Part shown: piece by piece, positions 1 through 6,334 of the stretch
How the letters are laid out: every line of letters begins with the position of its first letter
Position numbering within the stretch: the first letter of the stretch is position 1
Source of the DNA: Acidimicrobiaceae bacterium
GTDB lineage: Bacteria > Actinomycetota > Acidimicrobiia > Acidimicrobiales > Palsa-688
Reading direction: 5' to 3'
Length of the DNA: 14,130 bases
NCBI GenBank assembly: GCA_030838025.1
Contig: JAUTXM010000030.1
Span: forward strand, 1-14,130
Made by a program: the position numbers and the translations under genes
Notes under the pieces: model-generated
What the model was told of the DNA's origin: nothing
The model's input: the letters and a program-made list of their open reading frames with translations, nothing else
Databases searched by the model: none

Positions 1-350
1 AGCTGCCGAAGATCTTCTACGTCAACTGGTTCCGCAAGGACGCCACCGGGCGCTGGCTGTGGCCCGGGTTCGGGGAGAACAGCCGGGTCCTCGAGTGGGT
101 CTTCGAGCGCTGCGCCGGGACCGGCGCCGCCATCGAGACCCCGATCGGCCTGCTGCCGGCACCGGGGGCCATCCCGACCGACGGGCTCGACGTGGCACCG
201 GCGGACATGGACGAGTTGCTCCGCGTCGACACCGCCGAATGGCGCAACGAGCTGCCCTCGATCGAGGAGCATTACGCGGTGTTCGGGGATCGTCTTCCGA
301 GCGTGCTGCGTGACGAGCTGGAGGCGCTGCGCAAGCGCCTGGGGTCGTAG
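1..350 (+). CDS. pckG: Phosphoenolpyruvate carboxykinase (GTP), C-terminal part
   Basis: This is the 3' end of a gene entering from the left edge; the reading frame begins at base 3 and stops at TAG 348-350, leaving 115 residues. The enzyme converts oxaloacetate plus GTP to phosphoenolpyruvate, GDP and CO2 in the cytosol, the entry step of gluconeogenesis. The sequence shows the conserved C-terminal block of the GTP-dependent family: KIFYVNWFRKD near the start, then WPGFGENSRVLEW, the nucleotide-site region, and the closing ETPIGLLP and ELPSIEEHY segments. The ATP-dependent family does not have this block. The N-terminal catalytic motifs lie outside the window. The gene converges on the S9 peptidase gene, and a long hairpin lies in the 105-base gap between them. 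Nothing looks broken. Identification is firm; only the missing upstream part limits it. Confidence 0.96.
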   Translation, partial: LPKIFYVNWFRKDATGRWLWPGFGENSRVLEWVFERCAGTGAAIETPIGLLPAPGAIPTDGLDVAPADMDELLRVDTAEWRNELPSIEEHYAVFGDRLPSVLRDELEALRKRLGS

Positions 351-405
351 CCCAGGGCGCTTTCGTCGGCCGCGGGTTCGTGGCCACCTTCCGAAACCGC
401 TTTCC

Positions 406-441
406 TAGCACTACGTGACCGCCAGAGGTCATGTAGTGCTA
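406..441. terminator. Long near-perfect hairpin between convergent genes, no U-tract
   Basis: The arms TAGCACTACGTGACC (406-420) and GGTCATGTAGTGCTA (427-441) form a 15-bp stem with one G/T pair around the 6-base loop GCCAGA. The hairpin sits 55 bases after the pckG stop and 14 bases after the end of the S9 peptidase gene, so it could serve both strands. Neither side carries a run of T: the plus strand continues AACAAACAAA and the minus strand continues GGAAAGCGG. It may be a U-less actinobacterial-type bidirectional terminator. A protein-binding dyad is the alternative. Confidence 0.65.
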
Positions 442-455
442 ACAAACAAATCGAT

Positions 456-2357
456 TCAGCCTTCAGGCGGCGACGCCGGTCCGGGCTGCTCCGGCGGTTC
501 GGCCCGGCCGCCGAGGTGCTTGGCCAAGAAGGCCTCGGCCGCGGCGTAGAACTTCAGACGGTTCTCCGGCTGGGCGAATCCGTGGCCCTCGTCGGCGAAC
601 AGCAGGTACTGGTAGTCGATCCCCCGCTCCTCGAGCGCGGCCACGATCTGTTCCGACTCGGCCTGCTTGACGCGCGGGTCGTTGGCGCCCTGGGCGATCA
701 GCAGGGGGATGGTGATCTGGTCGACCTTCGACAGCGGGGAGCGCTCCCACAAGAAGTCGGCCTCGGTGTCGGGGTTCCCCACCCGGGTGTGGAACTGGGC
801 GATCAGCGGTGCCCAGTAGGGGGGAACCGATTCGATCAGGGTCTTCAAGTTGGACGGTCCCACGATGTCGACCGCGCAGGCGAAGACGTCGGGGGTGAAG
901 GCGGCTCCGGCCAGCGCCGCGTACCCCCCGTAGGAGCCGCCGTAGATGGCGACCCGGCTGGGGTCGGCGTAGCGGCGATCGACGGCCCACTGGACGGCGT
1001 CGAGCAGGTCGTCTTGCATCTTGGCGCCCCACTGCTTGTTGCCCGCGTTGGTGAAGTCCTTGCCGTAGCCCGTCGACCCGCGGAAGTTGACCTGGATGCA
1101 GAGATACCCGCGGTTGGCCAGCCACTGGGCCTCGGCGTTGTAGCCCCACACATCTCGTGCCCAGGGGCCGCCATGGACGTTGAGCACGGTGGGCAGGTCG
1201 ATGCGCTCCTCGTCAGGCGGGAAGGTGACGTAGCCGTAGATGATCAGGCCGTCGCGCGTGGAGCAGGCAAAAGGCTCCATCGGTGCCAGCGTGTAGTCCA
1301 ACAGCGCCGGCTGGTGGGCGAACAGGGGCGTCGCCACCTGCTTGGACCGGTCCCAGGCGACGAAGTGCACCGGGCCGTCGTCCTCGGTGTAGCTGACCAG
1401 CCAGATGTTGTCGGCGTCGTCGCGGTTGAGCACCGACAGGTCGCCCTTGTGGTAGGCGGTCAGGGCCCCGATGTCCTCGGCGATGGTCGGGTCGAGCACG
1501 ACCATGTCCATCCGCTCGCGCTGGATGCTGACCAGCTGCACGATGCGGGTGTCGGGATGCAGCCGCACTCCCGTCACGTCGTACTGGGGATCCTCGGCCA
1601 CCACTTCGTAGTCGCCCGAATCGGTGTCGACCCACATCAGGCGACCGGCGTCGACATCCACCGAGCACTGGGTGAGCAGGAAGCGGCCGTTGGTACTGAA
1701 GGCCACCGGGGCCGTCGTCAGGGCGTCGTCGGGCGGCACGTCGATCAAGGCCTGCCACGGATCGGTCACCGACTGCCGCACGACGATGGTGCTTCCGCCC
1801 TCCGGCGTCGGAGCGATGGCACCCCGGACCCGCATCTCGGCGTCGACGACCCAGCCGACGAAGCCCGGGTTGTCGGCTTCCTTGGTCAGCTCGCCCGACG
1901 CCAGGTCGAGGCTGTACACGTCGTGCAGCTGCGGGTCGTCCTTGTTGAGCCCGACCAGGATGCGTTCCGGGAAGTGCTTGCTGACCTCGATCACCTGGGC
2001 CTGGACGCCCTCGAACGGCGTCAGGTCGCGGACGCCGCCGTCGACCAGGTCGACGGCGTAGATGCGCCAGTTCTCGTCGCCCCCCTGGTCCTGGACGTAG
2101 AGGAGGTGGCGGTTGTCGTGCGCCCAGAAAAAGGCGCGGATGCCCCGCTCACGGTCCTTGGTGACCGGCGTGGCCGCCGTGAGGTCGTCGAGCGGCGCCA
2201 CGAAGACATTGAGGATGCCTTCGTCGGGGGCGATCCAGCCCACACGGGTGCCGTCAGGGGAGACACGGGGACTGAACCGTTCGGGGTTCCCGAACAGGAC
2301 CCGGCGAGGGACGAGAGGTGCCGGGTCCTTGAAGGTGGAGGGTGACAAGATCGACAA
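456..2357 (-). CDS. S9 family prolyl oligopeptidase / acylaminoacyl-peptidase-like serine peptidase
   Basis: A 633-residue protein with the two-part layout of S9 peptidases. An N-terminal WD/beta-propeller-like region (about residues 20-370) has repeated blade motifs such as SPDGTRVGW and DNRHLLYVQD. A C-terminal alpha/beta-hydrolase follows. The catalytic triad is readable: S475 in GGSYGG, D560 in GANDPR and H592 in DEGHGF. The HGGP motif at 395-398 would form the oxyanion hole. Such enzymes cleave short peptides or acylated N-termini, usually in the cytosol, and no signal peptide is seen here. The start is a TTG at 2355-2357, supported by GGAG seven bases upstream; no better in-frame ATG exists. 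The last 15 residues are a Pro/Glu/Gly-rich tail. It is transcribed away from the RAM gene and converges on pckG. Endopeptidase versus acyl-aminoacyl specificity cannot be decided from sequence. Confidence 0.93.
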   Translation of the reverse strand: MSILSPSTFKDPAPLVPRRVLFGNPERFSPRVSPDGTRVGWIAPDEGILNVFVAPLDDLTAATPVTKDRERGIRAFFWAHDNRHLLYVQDQGGDENWRIYAVDLVDGGVRDLTPFEGVQAQVIEVSKHFPERILVGLNKDDPQLHDVYSLDLASGELTKEADNPGFVGWVVDAEMRVRGAIAPTPEGGSTIVVRQSVTDPWQALIDVPPDDALTTAPVAFSTNGRFLLTQCSVDVDAGRLMWVDTDSGDYEVVAEDPQYDVTGVRLHPDTRIVQLVSIQRERMDMVVLDPTIAEDIGALTAYHKGDLSVLNRDDADNIWLVSYTEDDGPVHFVAWDRSKQVATPLFAHQPALLDYTLAPMEPFACSTRDGLIIYGYVTFPPDEERIDLPTVLNVHGGPWARDVWGYNAEAQWLANRGYLCIQVNFRGSTGYGKDFTNAGNKQWGAKMQDDLLDAVQWAVDRRYADPSRVAIYGGSYGGYAALAGAAFTPDVFACAVDIVGPSNLKTLIESVPPYWAPLIAQFHTRVGNPDTEADFLWERSPLSKVDQITIPLLIAQGANDPRVKQAESEQIVAALEERGIDYQYLLFADEGHGFAQPENRLKFYAAAEAFLAKHLGGRAEPPEQPGPASPPEG

Positions 2358-2390
2358 GAAGATGCTCCGCTTCGCTGAGTTGCGGTGATC

Positions 2391-2396
2391 ACCATA
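2391..2396 (-). promoter_or_regulatory. Possible -10 box of the S9 peptidase gene
   Basis: On the minus strand TATGGT lies about 35 bases upstream of the TTG start. It would give a leader of roughly 27 bases that includes the GGAG ribosome site. No convincing -35 box is seen, so this is a weak call. Confidence 0.25.
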
Positions 2397-2491
2397 GGCC
2401 AGGTGGCATTCCAGGCGGCCCCGACCGACCGATGTTCGCCTGGTGGTGGTCCCGGGCCGCGCTCGGCTGAGCGGCGGGGCGGTGGGCTGGT

Positions 2492-2522
2492 TACGATGCC
2501 TCCGGTCGAACCAGCCAGGAGG
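2492..2522 (+). promoter_or_regulatory. Possible -10 box and strong ribosome site of the RAM gene
   Basis: TACGAT at 2492-2497 would set transcription near 2504, leaving a leader of about 24 bases. Within it AGGAGGAG (about 2517-2524) is a near-ideal Shine-Dalgarno sequence just upstream of the ATG at 2528. The octamer GTTACGAT (2490-2497) recurs in the promoter of the Rieske gene. No good -35 box is visible. The ribosome site is clear; the promoter is tentative. Confidence 0.4.
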
Positions 2523-2527
2523 AGCCT

Positions 2528-2767
2528 ATGGCGGTCAGTGCGTACGTCCTCATCCAGACGGAGGTCGGCAAGGCCGCCCACGTGGCGTCTGAAGTCGGCA
2601 AGATCGAAGGGGTCGTGTCCGCCGAGGACGTCACCGGACCATACGACGTGATCGTCCGAGCCGAAGCGGGATCGGTCGACGAACTCGGAAAGATGGTCGT
2701 GAGCCGGGTCCAGCTGATCGACGGCATCACCCGGACCCTGACCTGCCCGGTGGTGCACCTGAGCTGA
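2528..2767 (+). CDS. Stand-alone AsnC/Lrp-type RAM (ligand-binding) domain protein
   Basis: A 79-residue protein that is essentially one RAM domain, the small-molecule sensing domain of Lrp/AsnC regulators, without the DNA-binding helix-turn-helix. Recognisable features are the opening strand AVSAYVLIQTEVGK, the middle EGVVSAEDVTGPYDVIV and the closing strand ITRTLTCPVVHL, a beta-alpha-beta-beta-alpha-beta layout. Stand-alone RAM proteins are known to assemble into oligomers and may bind amino acids or pair with full-length Lrp proteins; the target here is unknown. The ATG start is set by a strong AGGAGGAG site. The gene is divergent from the S9 peptidase gene across 170 bases that hold only weak promoter signals. 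It converges on the small membrane protein gene. It looks like a complete gene of this class, not a truncated regulator. Confidence 0.88.
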   Translation: MAVSAYVLIQTEVGKAAHVASEVGKIEGVVSAEDVTGPYDVIVRAEAGSVDELGKMVVSRVQLIDGITRTLTCPVVHLS

Positions 2768-2810
2768 CCTGGCCCGTGGCCTGCGCGTGGTGCGCGTGAC
2801 CTGCGCTTGG
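2765..2810 (+). repeat. Three imperfect short repeats at a convergent gene junction
   Basis: Units TGACCTGGCCCGTGG (2765-2779), TGGCCTGCGCGTGG (2777-2790) and TGACCTGCGCTTGG (2797-2810) are related 14-15-mers. The first includes the stop codon of the RAM gene. A further direct repeat TAGCGCG (2814-2820, 2826-2832) follows. Together they fill the 58-base gap before the end of the membrane protein gene. No strong hairpin is seen here, unlike at the other two convergent junctions. Confidence 0.4.
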
Positions 2811-2825
2811 TCATAGCGCGTCGTT

Positions 2826-3215
2826 CTAGCGCGCCCCCACCCGGGCGACGAGCATGGCCCGGATCCCGAGTCCCATCACGAACAGGCCCCCCGCGCCGTA
2901 CCACTGGTACAGGCGGTTGCGCATCCACGGTGCGTCCCGGTAGCTGTACAAGATGCCGACCGCGATGATCGCGACGAATCCGTAGAACAGATGGAACTTG
3001 GGCGCCGACAGCTTCTGGCCCGCGATCAGGCCCACACCGAGGGCCACCTGGACGAAGACCGCCACTTCCGCGAACACCGTGAACCACCACAGGGCCCGGG
3101 TCCGCAACCCGGGCGCCCAGTGGGCGCAGAGCGACCACAGTCCGGCCAGACCGTTGCTCATGATCAGCACCCAGGCCCAGGCGACGTGGACGTCGCGCAA
3201 TGACGCCAGAACCAT
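2826..3215 (-). CDS. Small four-helix integral membrane protein, function unknown
   Basis: I do not recognise a named family. The 129-residue protein is dominated by four hydrophobic segments, roughly residues 9-29, 42-66, 74-92 and 104-124, joined by short loops with Arg-rich ends (RTR, RNR). Histidines H10 and H75 fall in the first and third predicted helices and H32 lies just after the first. That would allow heme or quinone contact, but this is speculation. Tryptophan is abundant (six). The start is ATG 3213-3215 with only a weak ribosome site. It is the last gene of the minus-strand run and lies 32 bases after the MhuD-like gene, so co-transcription is likely. The repeated WA and VAV segments argue for a true membrane protein, not a spurious frame. 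Confidence 0.75.
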   Translation of the reverse strand: MVLASLRDVHVAWAWVLIMSNGLAGLWSLCAHWAPGLRTRALWWFTVFAEVAVFVQVALGVGLIAGQKLSAPKFHLFYGFVAIIAVGILYSYRDAPWMRNRLYQWYGAGGLFVMGLGIRAMLVARVGAR

Positions 3216-3234
3216 CGTGGCGGGCCTAGTGCCA

Positions 3235-3261
3235 GCTCATGAGTGGCTCATGAGTGGCTCA
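3235..3261. repeat. 11-bp tandem repeat overlapping the 3' end of the MhuD-like gene
   Basis: GCTCATGAGTG occurs at 3235-3245 and 3246-3256, followed by the partial copy GCTCA (3257-3261). Each unit contains the 8-bp palindrome CTCATGAG, so the palindromes are spaced 11 bp apart, about one helical turn. The repeat runs through the stop codon (3248-3250) and encodes the SHS tail of the MhuD-like protein. It could be replication slippage or a small binding site. Confidence 0.5.
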
Positions 3262-3595
3262 ACTTGGGCGCCGCCTCCTGAGCCAACTCGAACTCCCACA
3301 GCGAGCTCCCGGTGGCCACCGGACCTCCGGGGCCCTGCGGCTTGGCATGGCCCTGGTTGAACGCCTGGGAGCCGACCCACGCCTGGAAGGAGTCCTCGTC
3401 GCGCCACCGGGTGTACACCAGCCACGTCGTACGCCCGTCGGTTGGGCGCAGCAGGCGGAACTCCTCGAACCCCTCGGCCTGCTCGACGTGGCCCGCCCGG
3501 GCCGCGAAGCGGGCCGCCATGTCGTCGCTGCGTTCGGACGGCACGTCGATTGCGTTGATCTTGACTACGGACACGGCGCCGAGCGTACAGGCCAT
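3248..3595 (-). CDS. MhuD-like / antibiotic biosynthesis monooxygenase (ABM) family protein
   Basis: A small ferredoxin-like-fold monooxygenase of 115 residues from ATG 3595, or 108 from GTG 3574. The second start gives MSVVKINAIDV, which matches the N-terminus of mycobacterial heme-degrading MhuD and puts the catalytic-type Asn at residue 7 and Trp at residue 66, as in that enzyme. The MhuD heme-ligand His (H75 there) is probably H76 in QGHAKP. Three residues are inserted before the conserved PVATGSSLWEFE ending. Family members such as MhuD degrade heme and release iron; other ABM proteins oxidise aromatic compounds. The ATG overlaps the stop of the TauE gene in a TGATG junction, which favours the longer start, while homology favours the GTG. 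Heme degradation is likely but unproven. Confidence 0.8.
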   Translation of the reverse strand: MACTLGAVSVVKINAIDVPSERSDDMAARFAARAGHVEQAEGFEEFRLLRPTDGRTTWLVYTRWRDEDSFQAWVGSQAFNQGHAKPQGPGGPVATGSSLWEFELAQEAAPKLSHS

Positions 3596-4359
3596 CAGAC
3601 GAGCAACCGAATGGCCACGGCGGTGCCGACGACGACGATCGCCACCCGCAGGACGGGCGCCGGAAGCCGGCGGCCCAGCTTGGCTCCGACCTGGCCGCCG
3701 ATTGTCGCCCCGGCGGCAAGGATCCCCGCCGGGCCCCACGCCACGTGGGCGGCCACGATGAACAGCAGCGCCGCCACCCCGTTGACCAGCGCCGCCAGCA
3801 CGTTCTTGGCCGCATTGAGGCGCTGCAGTTCGTCGTTGACGAAGATGCCGAGCAGGGCGATGAGGATTACGCCTTGGGCGGCACCGAAATAGCCCCCGTA
3901 GACCCCGGTCAGGTAGACCGTGGCCAGCAGGACCGGACCACCATGGGCCGGTGTCGGTGCGTCGGGCGCCGAGCGCCTCTGGGCGACCCGGGCGGCCAAG
4001 CGGGGCTGCACGACGATCAGGGCGCAGGCCAGCAGGATCAGGACCGGGACGATCCCCCGGAACACGCTCCCGGGCAGAACCAGGAGCAGGACGGCGCCGG
4101 TGATGCCGCCCGCCACCGATGCCCCCCCGAGGTACGCCAGCCGGGAGCGCTGGCCGACGAGTTCCCGGCGGTAGCCGACGGCACCGCTGATCGACCCCGG
4201 TACCAAGCCGACGGTGTTGCTCACGTTGGCGACGACCGGCGAGTAGCCGAGGGCCAGCAGGGTCGGGAAGGTGATGAGCGAACCGGAACCGACGATCGTG
4301 TTGACGGTGCCCGCCGCCAGGCCGGAGGCGAAGATGGCAAGCGCCGCGGCCGGCGACAC
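3595..4359 (-). CDS. TauE/SafE family membrane permease (sulfite/organosulfur exporter-like)
   Basis: A 254-residue, very hydrophobic protein with about seven to eight transmembrane segments. The family hallmark appears twice in inverted-repeat fashion: an N-terminal half with AAGTVNTIVGSGSLITFPTL followed by NVSNTVGLVPGSISG, and a C-terminal half with YGGYFGAAQGV, LNAAKNVLAALVNG and ATIGGQVGAKLGRRLP. TauE/SafE proteins move sulfite, sulfoacetate or other small anions across the inner membrane; the substrate cannot be read from sequence. The start is GTG 4357-4359 with GGA six bases upstream. It lies 31 bases after the dehydrogenase gene and its TGA overlaps the ATG of the MhuD-like gene. Length is normal for the short form of the family. 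Confidence 0.9.
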   Translation of the reverse strand: MSPAAALAIFASGLAAGTVNTIVGSGSLITFPTLLALGYSPVVANVSNTVGLVPGSISGAVGYRRELVGQRSRLAYLGGASVAGGITGAVLLLVLPGSVFRGIVPVLILLACALIVVQPRLAARVAQRRSAPDAPTPAHGGPVLLATVYLTGVYGGYFGAAQGVILIALLGIFVNDELQRLNAAKNVLAALVNGVAALLFIVAAHVAWGPAGILAAGATIGGQVGAKLGRRLPAPVLRVAIVVVGTAVAIRLLV

Positions 4360-4390
4360 GGCTATTCCACGCCCCGGTGAGCGGCGCCCG

Positions 4391-5536
4391 CTAGAACGCC
4401 GACTCGAGCAGCGAGCGAGCGTCCTCGGGCGAGACGGGGCGGGGATTATTGCCCACGTTGGCGTTGCTCGAACTCATGCGCACGACGGCCTCGATGTCCT
4501 CACGATCGACACCGACCTCCGACAAGCGCCCGGGTAGTCCCACCCGCCGGCGCAGGCGGTCGACGGCGTCGGCGGGATCGGCTCCGGGATCCGCTCCTGG
4601 ATCGGCGGGATCGGCTCCTGGGTCGGCGGAAGCCAACGCCTCGCCGATGCGGCGAGCCTCGGCCGGGATGGCGACGGTATTCCAGCGCAGGACGTGGGCC
4701 AGCAGGATGGCGTTGACCAGACCATGGGCCACGCCAGTGCGGCCGCCCACGAGCTGGGCCAATCCGTGATGGGCGCCCATGCTGGCGTTCTGCAGGCACC
4801 GGCCGCCGAGCACCGCCGCCTCCAACATGGCCGTTCGAGCCGCCAGGTCATCGGGCTGGGCGATCACTCGCGGCAGGGCGGCGGCCACTCGGCGCACGGT
4901 CGCCAAGGCAATGGCTTCTGCCTCAGGGCTGCGGGTCGGAGAGTAGGCGCATTCGATCCCGTGGGCCAGGGCGTTCATCCCGGTCTCGGCCGCGACCTTG
5001 GCGGGGGTCGACAAGGTGACCACCGGGTCGTAGATGGCGGCGACGGGGGCGATGGTCGGGCCACCGGCGCCCGACTTGCGATGGGCCGCCTCGTCGGTCA
5101 TGCCGAAAAACGGGGTCAGCTCGGCCCCGGAATACGTCGTCGGGATGGCGACGTGGGCGACCACCGGCCGGTCCAGGTACGAAGCGCCGGGGCGGCCGGC
5201 CCGCTGCTCGGTGAAGAAGCACACCGCCTTGGCGAGGTCGGCGCACGAACCGCCCCCGAAGGAGACGACGGCGTCGACATCGGAGGATTCGGCCTGGCGC
5301 AGGGCGTCTTGCACCGCGGTGGTCGGCACGTGCGGCCGGACGCCGTCGAAGATCGCTACCAGCCGCCGCCCGAGCAGGTCGACCAGCCGCTCCCCCGCAG
5401 GCGACTGCCGCCGCCCTGTCGTCGTGACCAGCATCACGCGCCGGCCACCCGCCTCTTTCACGATGTCGTCGACTCCGTCGATGGCGTCGAGGCCGAAGAT
5501 GATCCGTTGGGCGTATCCGGTGTGCGTCCAGCCCAT
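4391..5536 (-). CDS. Maleylacetate reductase-type iron-containing alcohol dehydrogenase family protein
   Basis: A 381-residue group III (Fe-ADH) dehydrogenase. The NAD(P)-binding GGGSCADLAKA lies at residues 94-104, followed by IPTTYSGAELTPFFGMT (131-147) and the closing SSSNANVGNNPRPVSPEDAR. These match maleylacetate reductases, which reduce maleylacetate to 3-oxoadipate in aromatic ring degradation. The Asp that binds metal in true Fe-ADHs is N188 (GMNALAH), as in maleylacetate reductases. H192, H257 and H271 remain at the other ligand sites, and Q261 replaces a His. The start is ATG 5534-5536, overlapping the deacetylase stop (TGATG); an upstream extension to 5644 would run through the previous gene. 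Residues 305-327 are a DPGADPA repeat. No ring-cleavage genes are nearby, so the true substrate is open. Confidence 0.87.
   Translation of the reverse strand: MGWTHTGYAQRIIFGLDAIDGVDDIVKEAGGRRVMLVTTTGRRQSPAGERLVDLLGRRLVAIFDGVRPHVPTTAVQDALRQAESSDVDAVVSFGGGSCADLAKAVCFFTEQRAGRPGASYLDRPVVAHVAIPTTYSGAELTPFFGMTDEAAHRKSGAGGPTIAPVAAIYDPVVTLSTPAKVAAETGMNALAHGIECAYSPTRSPEAEAIALATVRRVAAALPRVIAQPDDLAARTAMLEAAVLGGRCLQNASMGAHHGLAQLVGGRTGVAHGLVNAILLAHVLRWNTVAIPAEARRIGEALASADPGADPADPGADPGADPADAVDRLRRRVGLPGRLSEVGVDREDIEAVVRMSSSNANVGNNPRPVSPEDARSLLESAF
4571..4624 (-). repeat. Coding direct repeat (DPGADPA) in the dehydrogenase gene
   Basis: On the plus strand GGCGGGATCGGCTCC occurs at 4571-4585 and 4604-4618 inside 21-bp units with two differences, separated by a related 12-bp segment. 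It encodes D/P/G/A-only residues (about 305-323) in the helical domain between conserved parts. It is in frame and is probably a slippage-expanded surface loop. Confidence 0.7.
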
Positions 5537-6327
5537 CAGCCGACGTAGATGTCGGACTCGGTGGTGCCCGCCGGCACCCCCCGGTGGATGAATTGCTCCT
5601 CGGAGAACGCCATCTGGAACTGCTCGTCGGGCATCGTCAGCCAAAACACGTCGTCGGGGATCTGGCTGGGGTGGCAGCGCATGGCCCGGCGCTTGGCCAT
5701 CACGTGGCCGCTCACGTCGATCCTGGTCGTCACGTCACCCTCGCGGACCCCGAAGTCCGAGTTCTCGTCGATGTCCGGGGCGCCGTCGATGGGGCCGCCC
5801 GCCGCCCGGATCATCCGCACCACGCGATCCCGGTCGATCGTCGCTTCGTACACCGTGTCGACGGCTGCCAGCTCCGCGGCACGCACGCCGACCCGGTGGA
5901 CCTGGATGTGGTCGGGGTGGCCGTAGCCGCCATGGGAGTCGTAGACCACGACCACCGACGCCGATTCCTCAGCCAGAATGGCCGCCAACCGCTGGGCCGC
6001 CTCGTCCAGATCGGCCTGCCAGAAACAATCCGGCGCGTCGTTGGTCCCGGTCCCCATCATCCCCGAGTCGGCATACCCCAAGAACTCCAACCGGCTGACC
6101 CCGAGCACCTGGGCCGACGCCTGCAACTCCTGGACCCGGCGGGCGCCGAGTTGTCCTCCCTCGGCCAGGACCCCCTCCGCCACCTCGCCCTGTTCGCCCC
6201 GGGTGGCGGTCACGAGGACGACGCGATGCCCCTCGGCCGCCAGTTTCGCCATTGTGCCGCCGGTCAGGATGCACTCGTCGTCGGGATGGGCGTGGAAAAA
6301 CACCGCAGTACCCAAAGCTCCACTCAC
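5536..6327 (-). CDS. PIG-L/LmbE family deacetylase (MshB/Mca-like)
   Basis: A 263-residue zinc-dependent N-deacetylase or amidase. The metal site is visible: HAHPDDE at residues 12-18 (H14, D17) and HGGYGHPDHIQVH at 132-144 with H144 as third ligand. D16 in the same AHPDD motif is the usual catalytic base. The segment GYADSGMMG (85-93) is typical of MshB and Mca, the mycothiol biosynthesis deacetylase and mycothiol conjugate amidase of actinobacteria. The C-terminus ends with CHPSQIPDD and EEQFIHRG. The start is GTG 6325-6327, directly behind AAGGA; a TTG at 6313-6315 is an alternative with better spacing from the ribosome site. It begins 7 bases after the racemase stop and overlaps the dehydrogenase start, so it is translated as part of the operon. 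Mycothiol-related function is inferred. Confidence 0.88.
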   Translation of the reverse strand: MSGALGTAVFFHAHPDDECILTGGTMAKLAAEGHRVVLVTATRGEQGEVAEGVLAEGGQLGARRVQELQASAQVLGVSRLEFLGYADSGMMGTGTNDAPDCFWQADLDEAAQRLAAILAEESASVVVVYDSHGGYGHPDHIQVHRVGVRAAELAAVDTVYEATIDRDRVVRMIRAAGGPIDGAPDIDENSDFGVREGDVTTRIDVSGHVMAKRRAMRCHPSQIPDDVFWLTMPDEQFQMAFSEEQFIHRGVPAGTTESDIYVG

Positions 6328-6334
6328 TCCTTCG

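Noticed and set aside
516..2345. Long open frame (609 codons) on the plus strand across the S9 peptidase gene
   Set aside because: Its translation is Val/Asp/Gly/Arg-rich without domains; it is the mirror frame expected opposite a GC-rich gene whose catalytic triad is clear on the minus strand.
2358..2527. Hidden small gene in the 170-base divergent gap
   Set aside because: No frame with a start, ribosome site and plausible composition was seen; only weak promoter-like boxes are present.
5537..5644. N-terminal extension of the dehydrogenase to 5644
   Set aside because: The extra 36 residues lie within the deacetylase gene and are not family-like; ATG 5536 has a TGATG overlap and a normal N-terminus.
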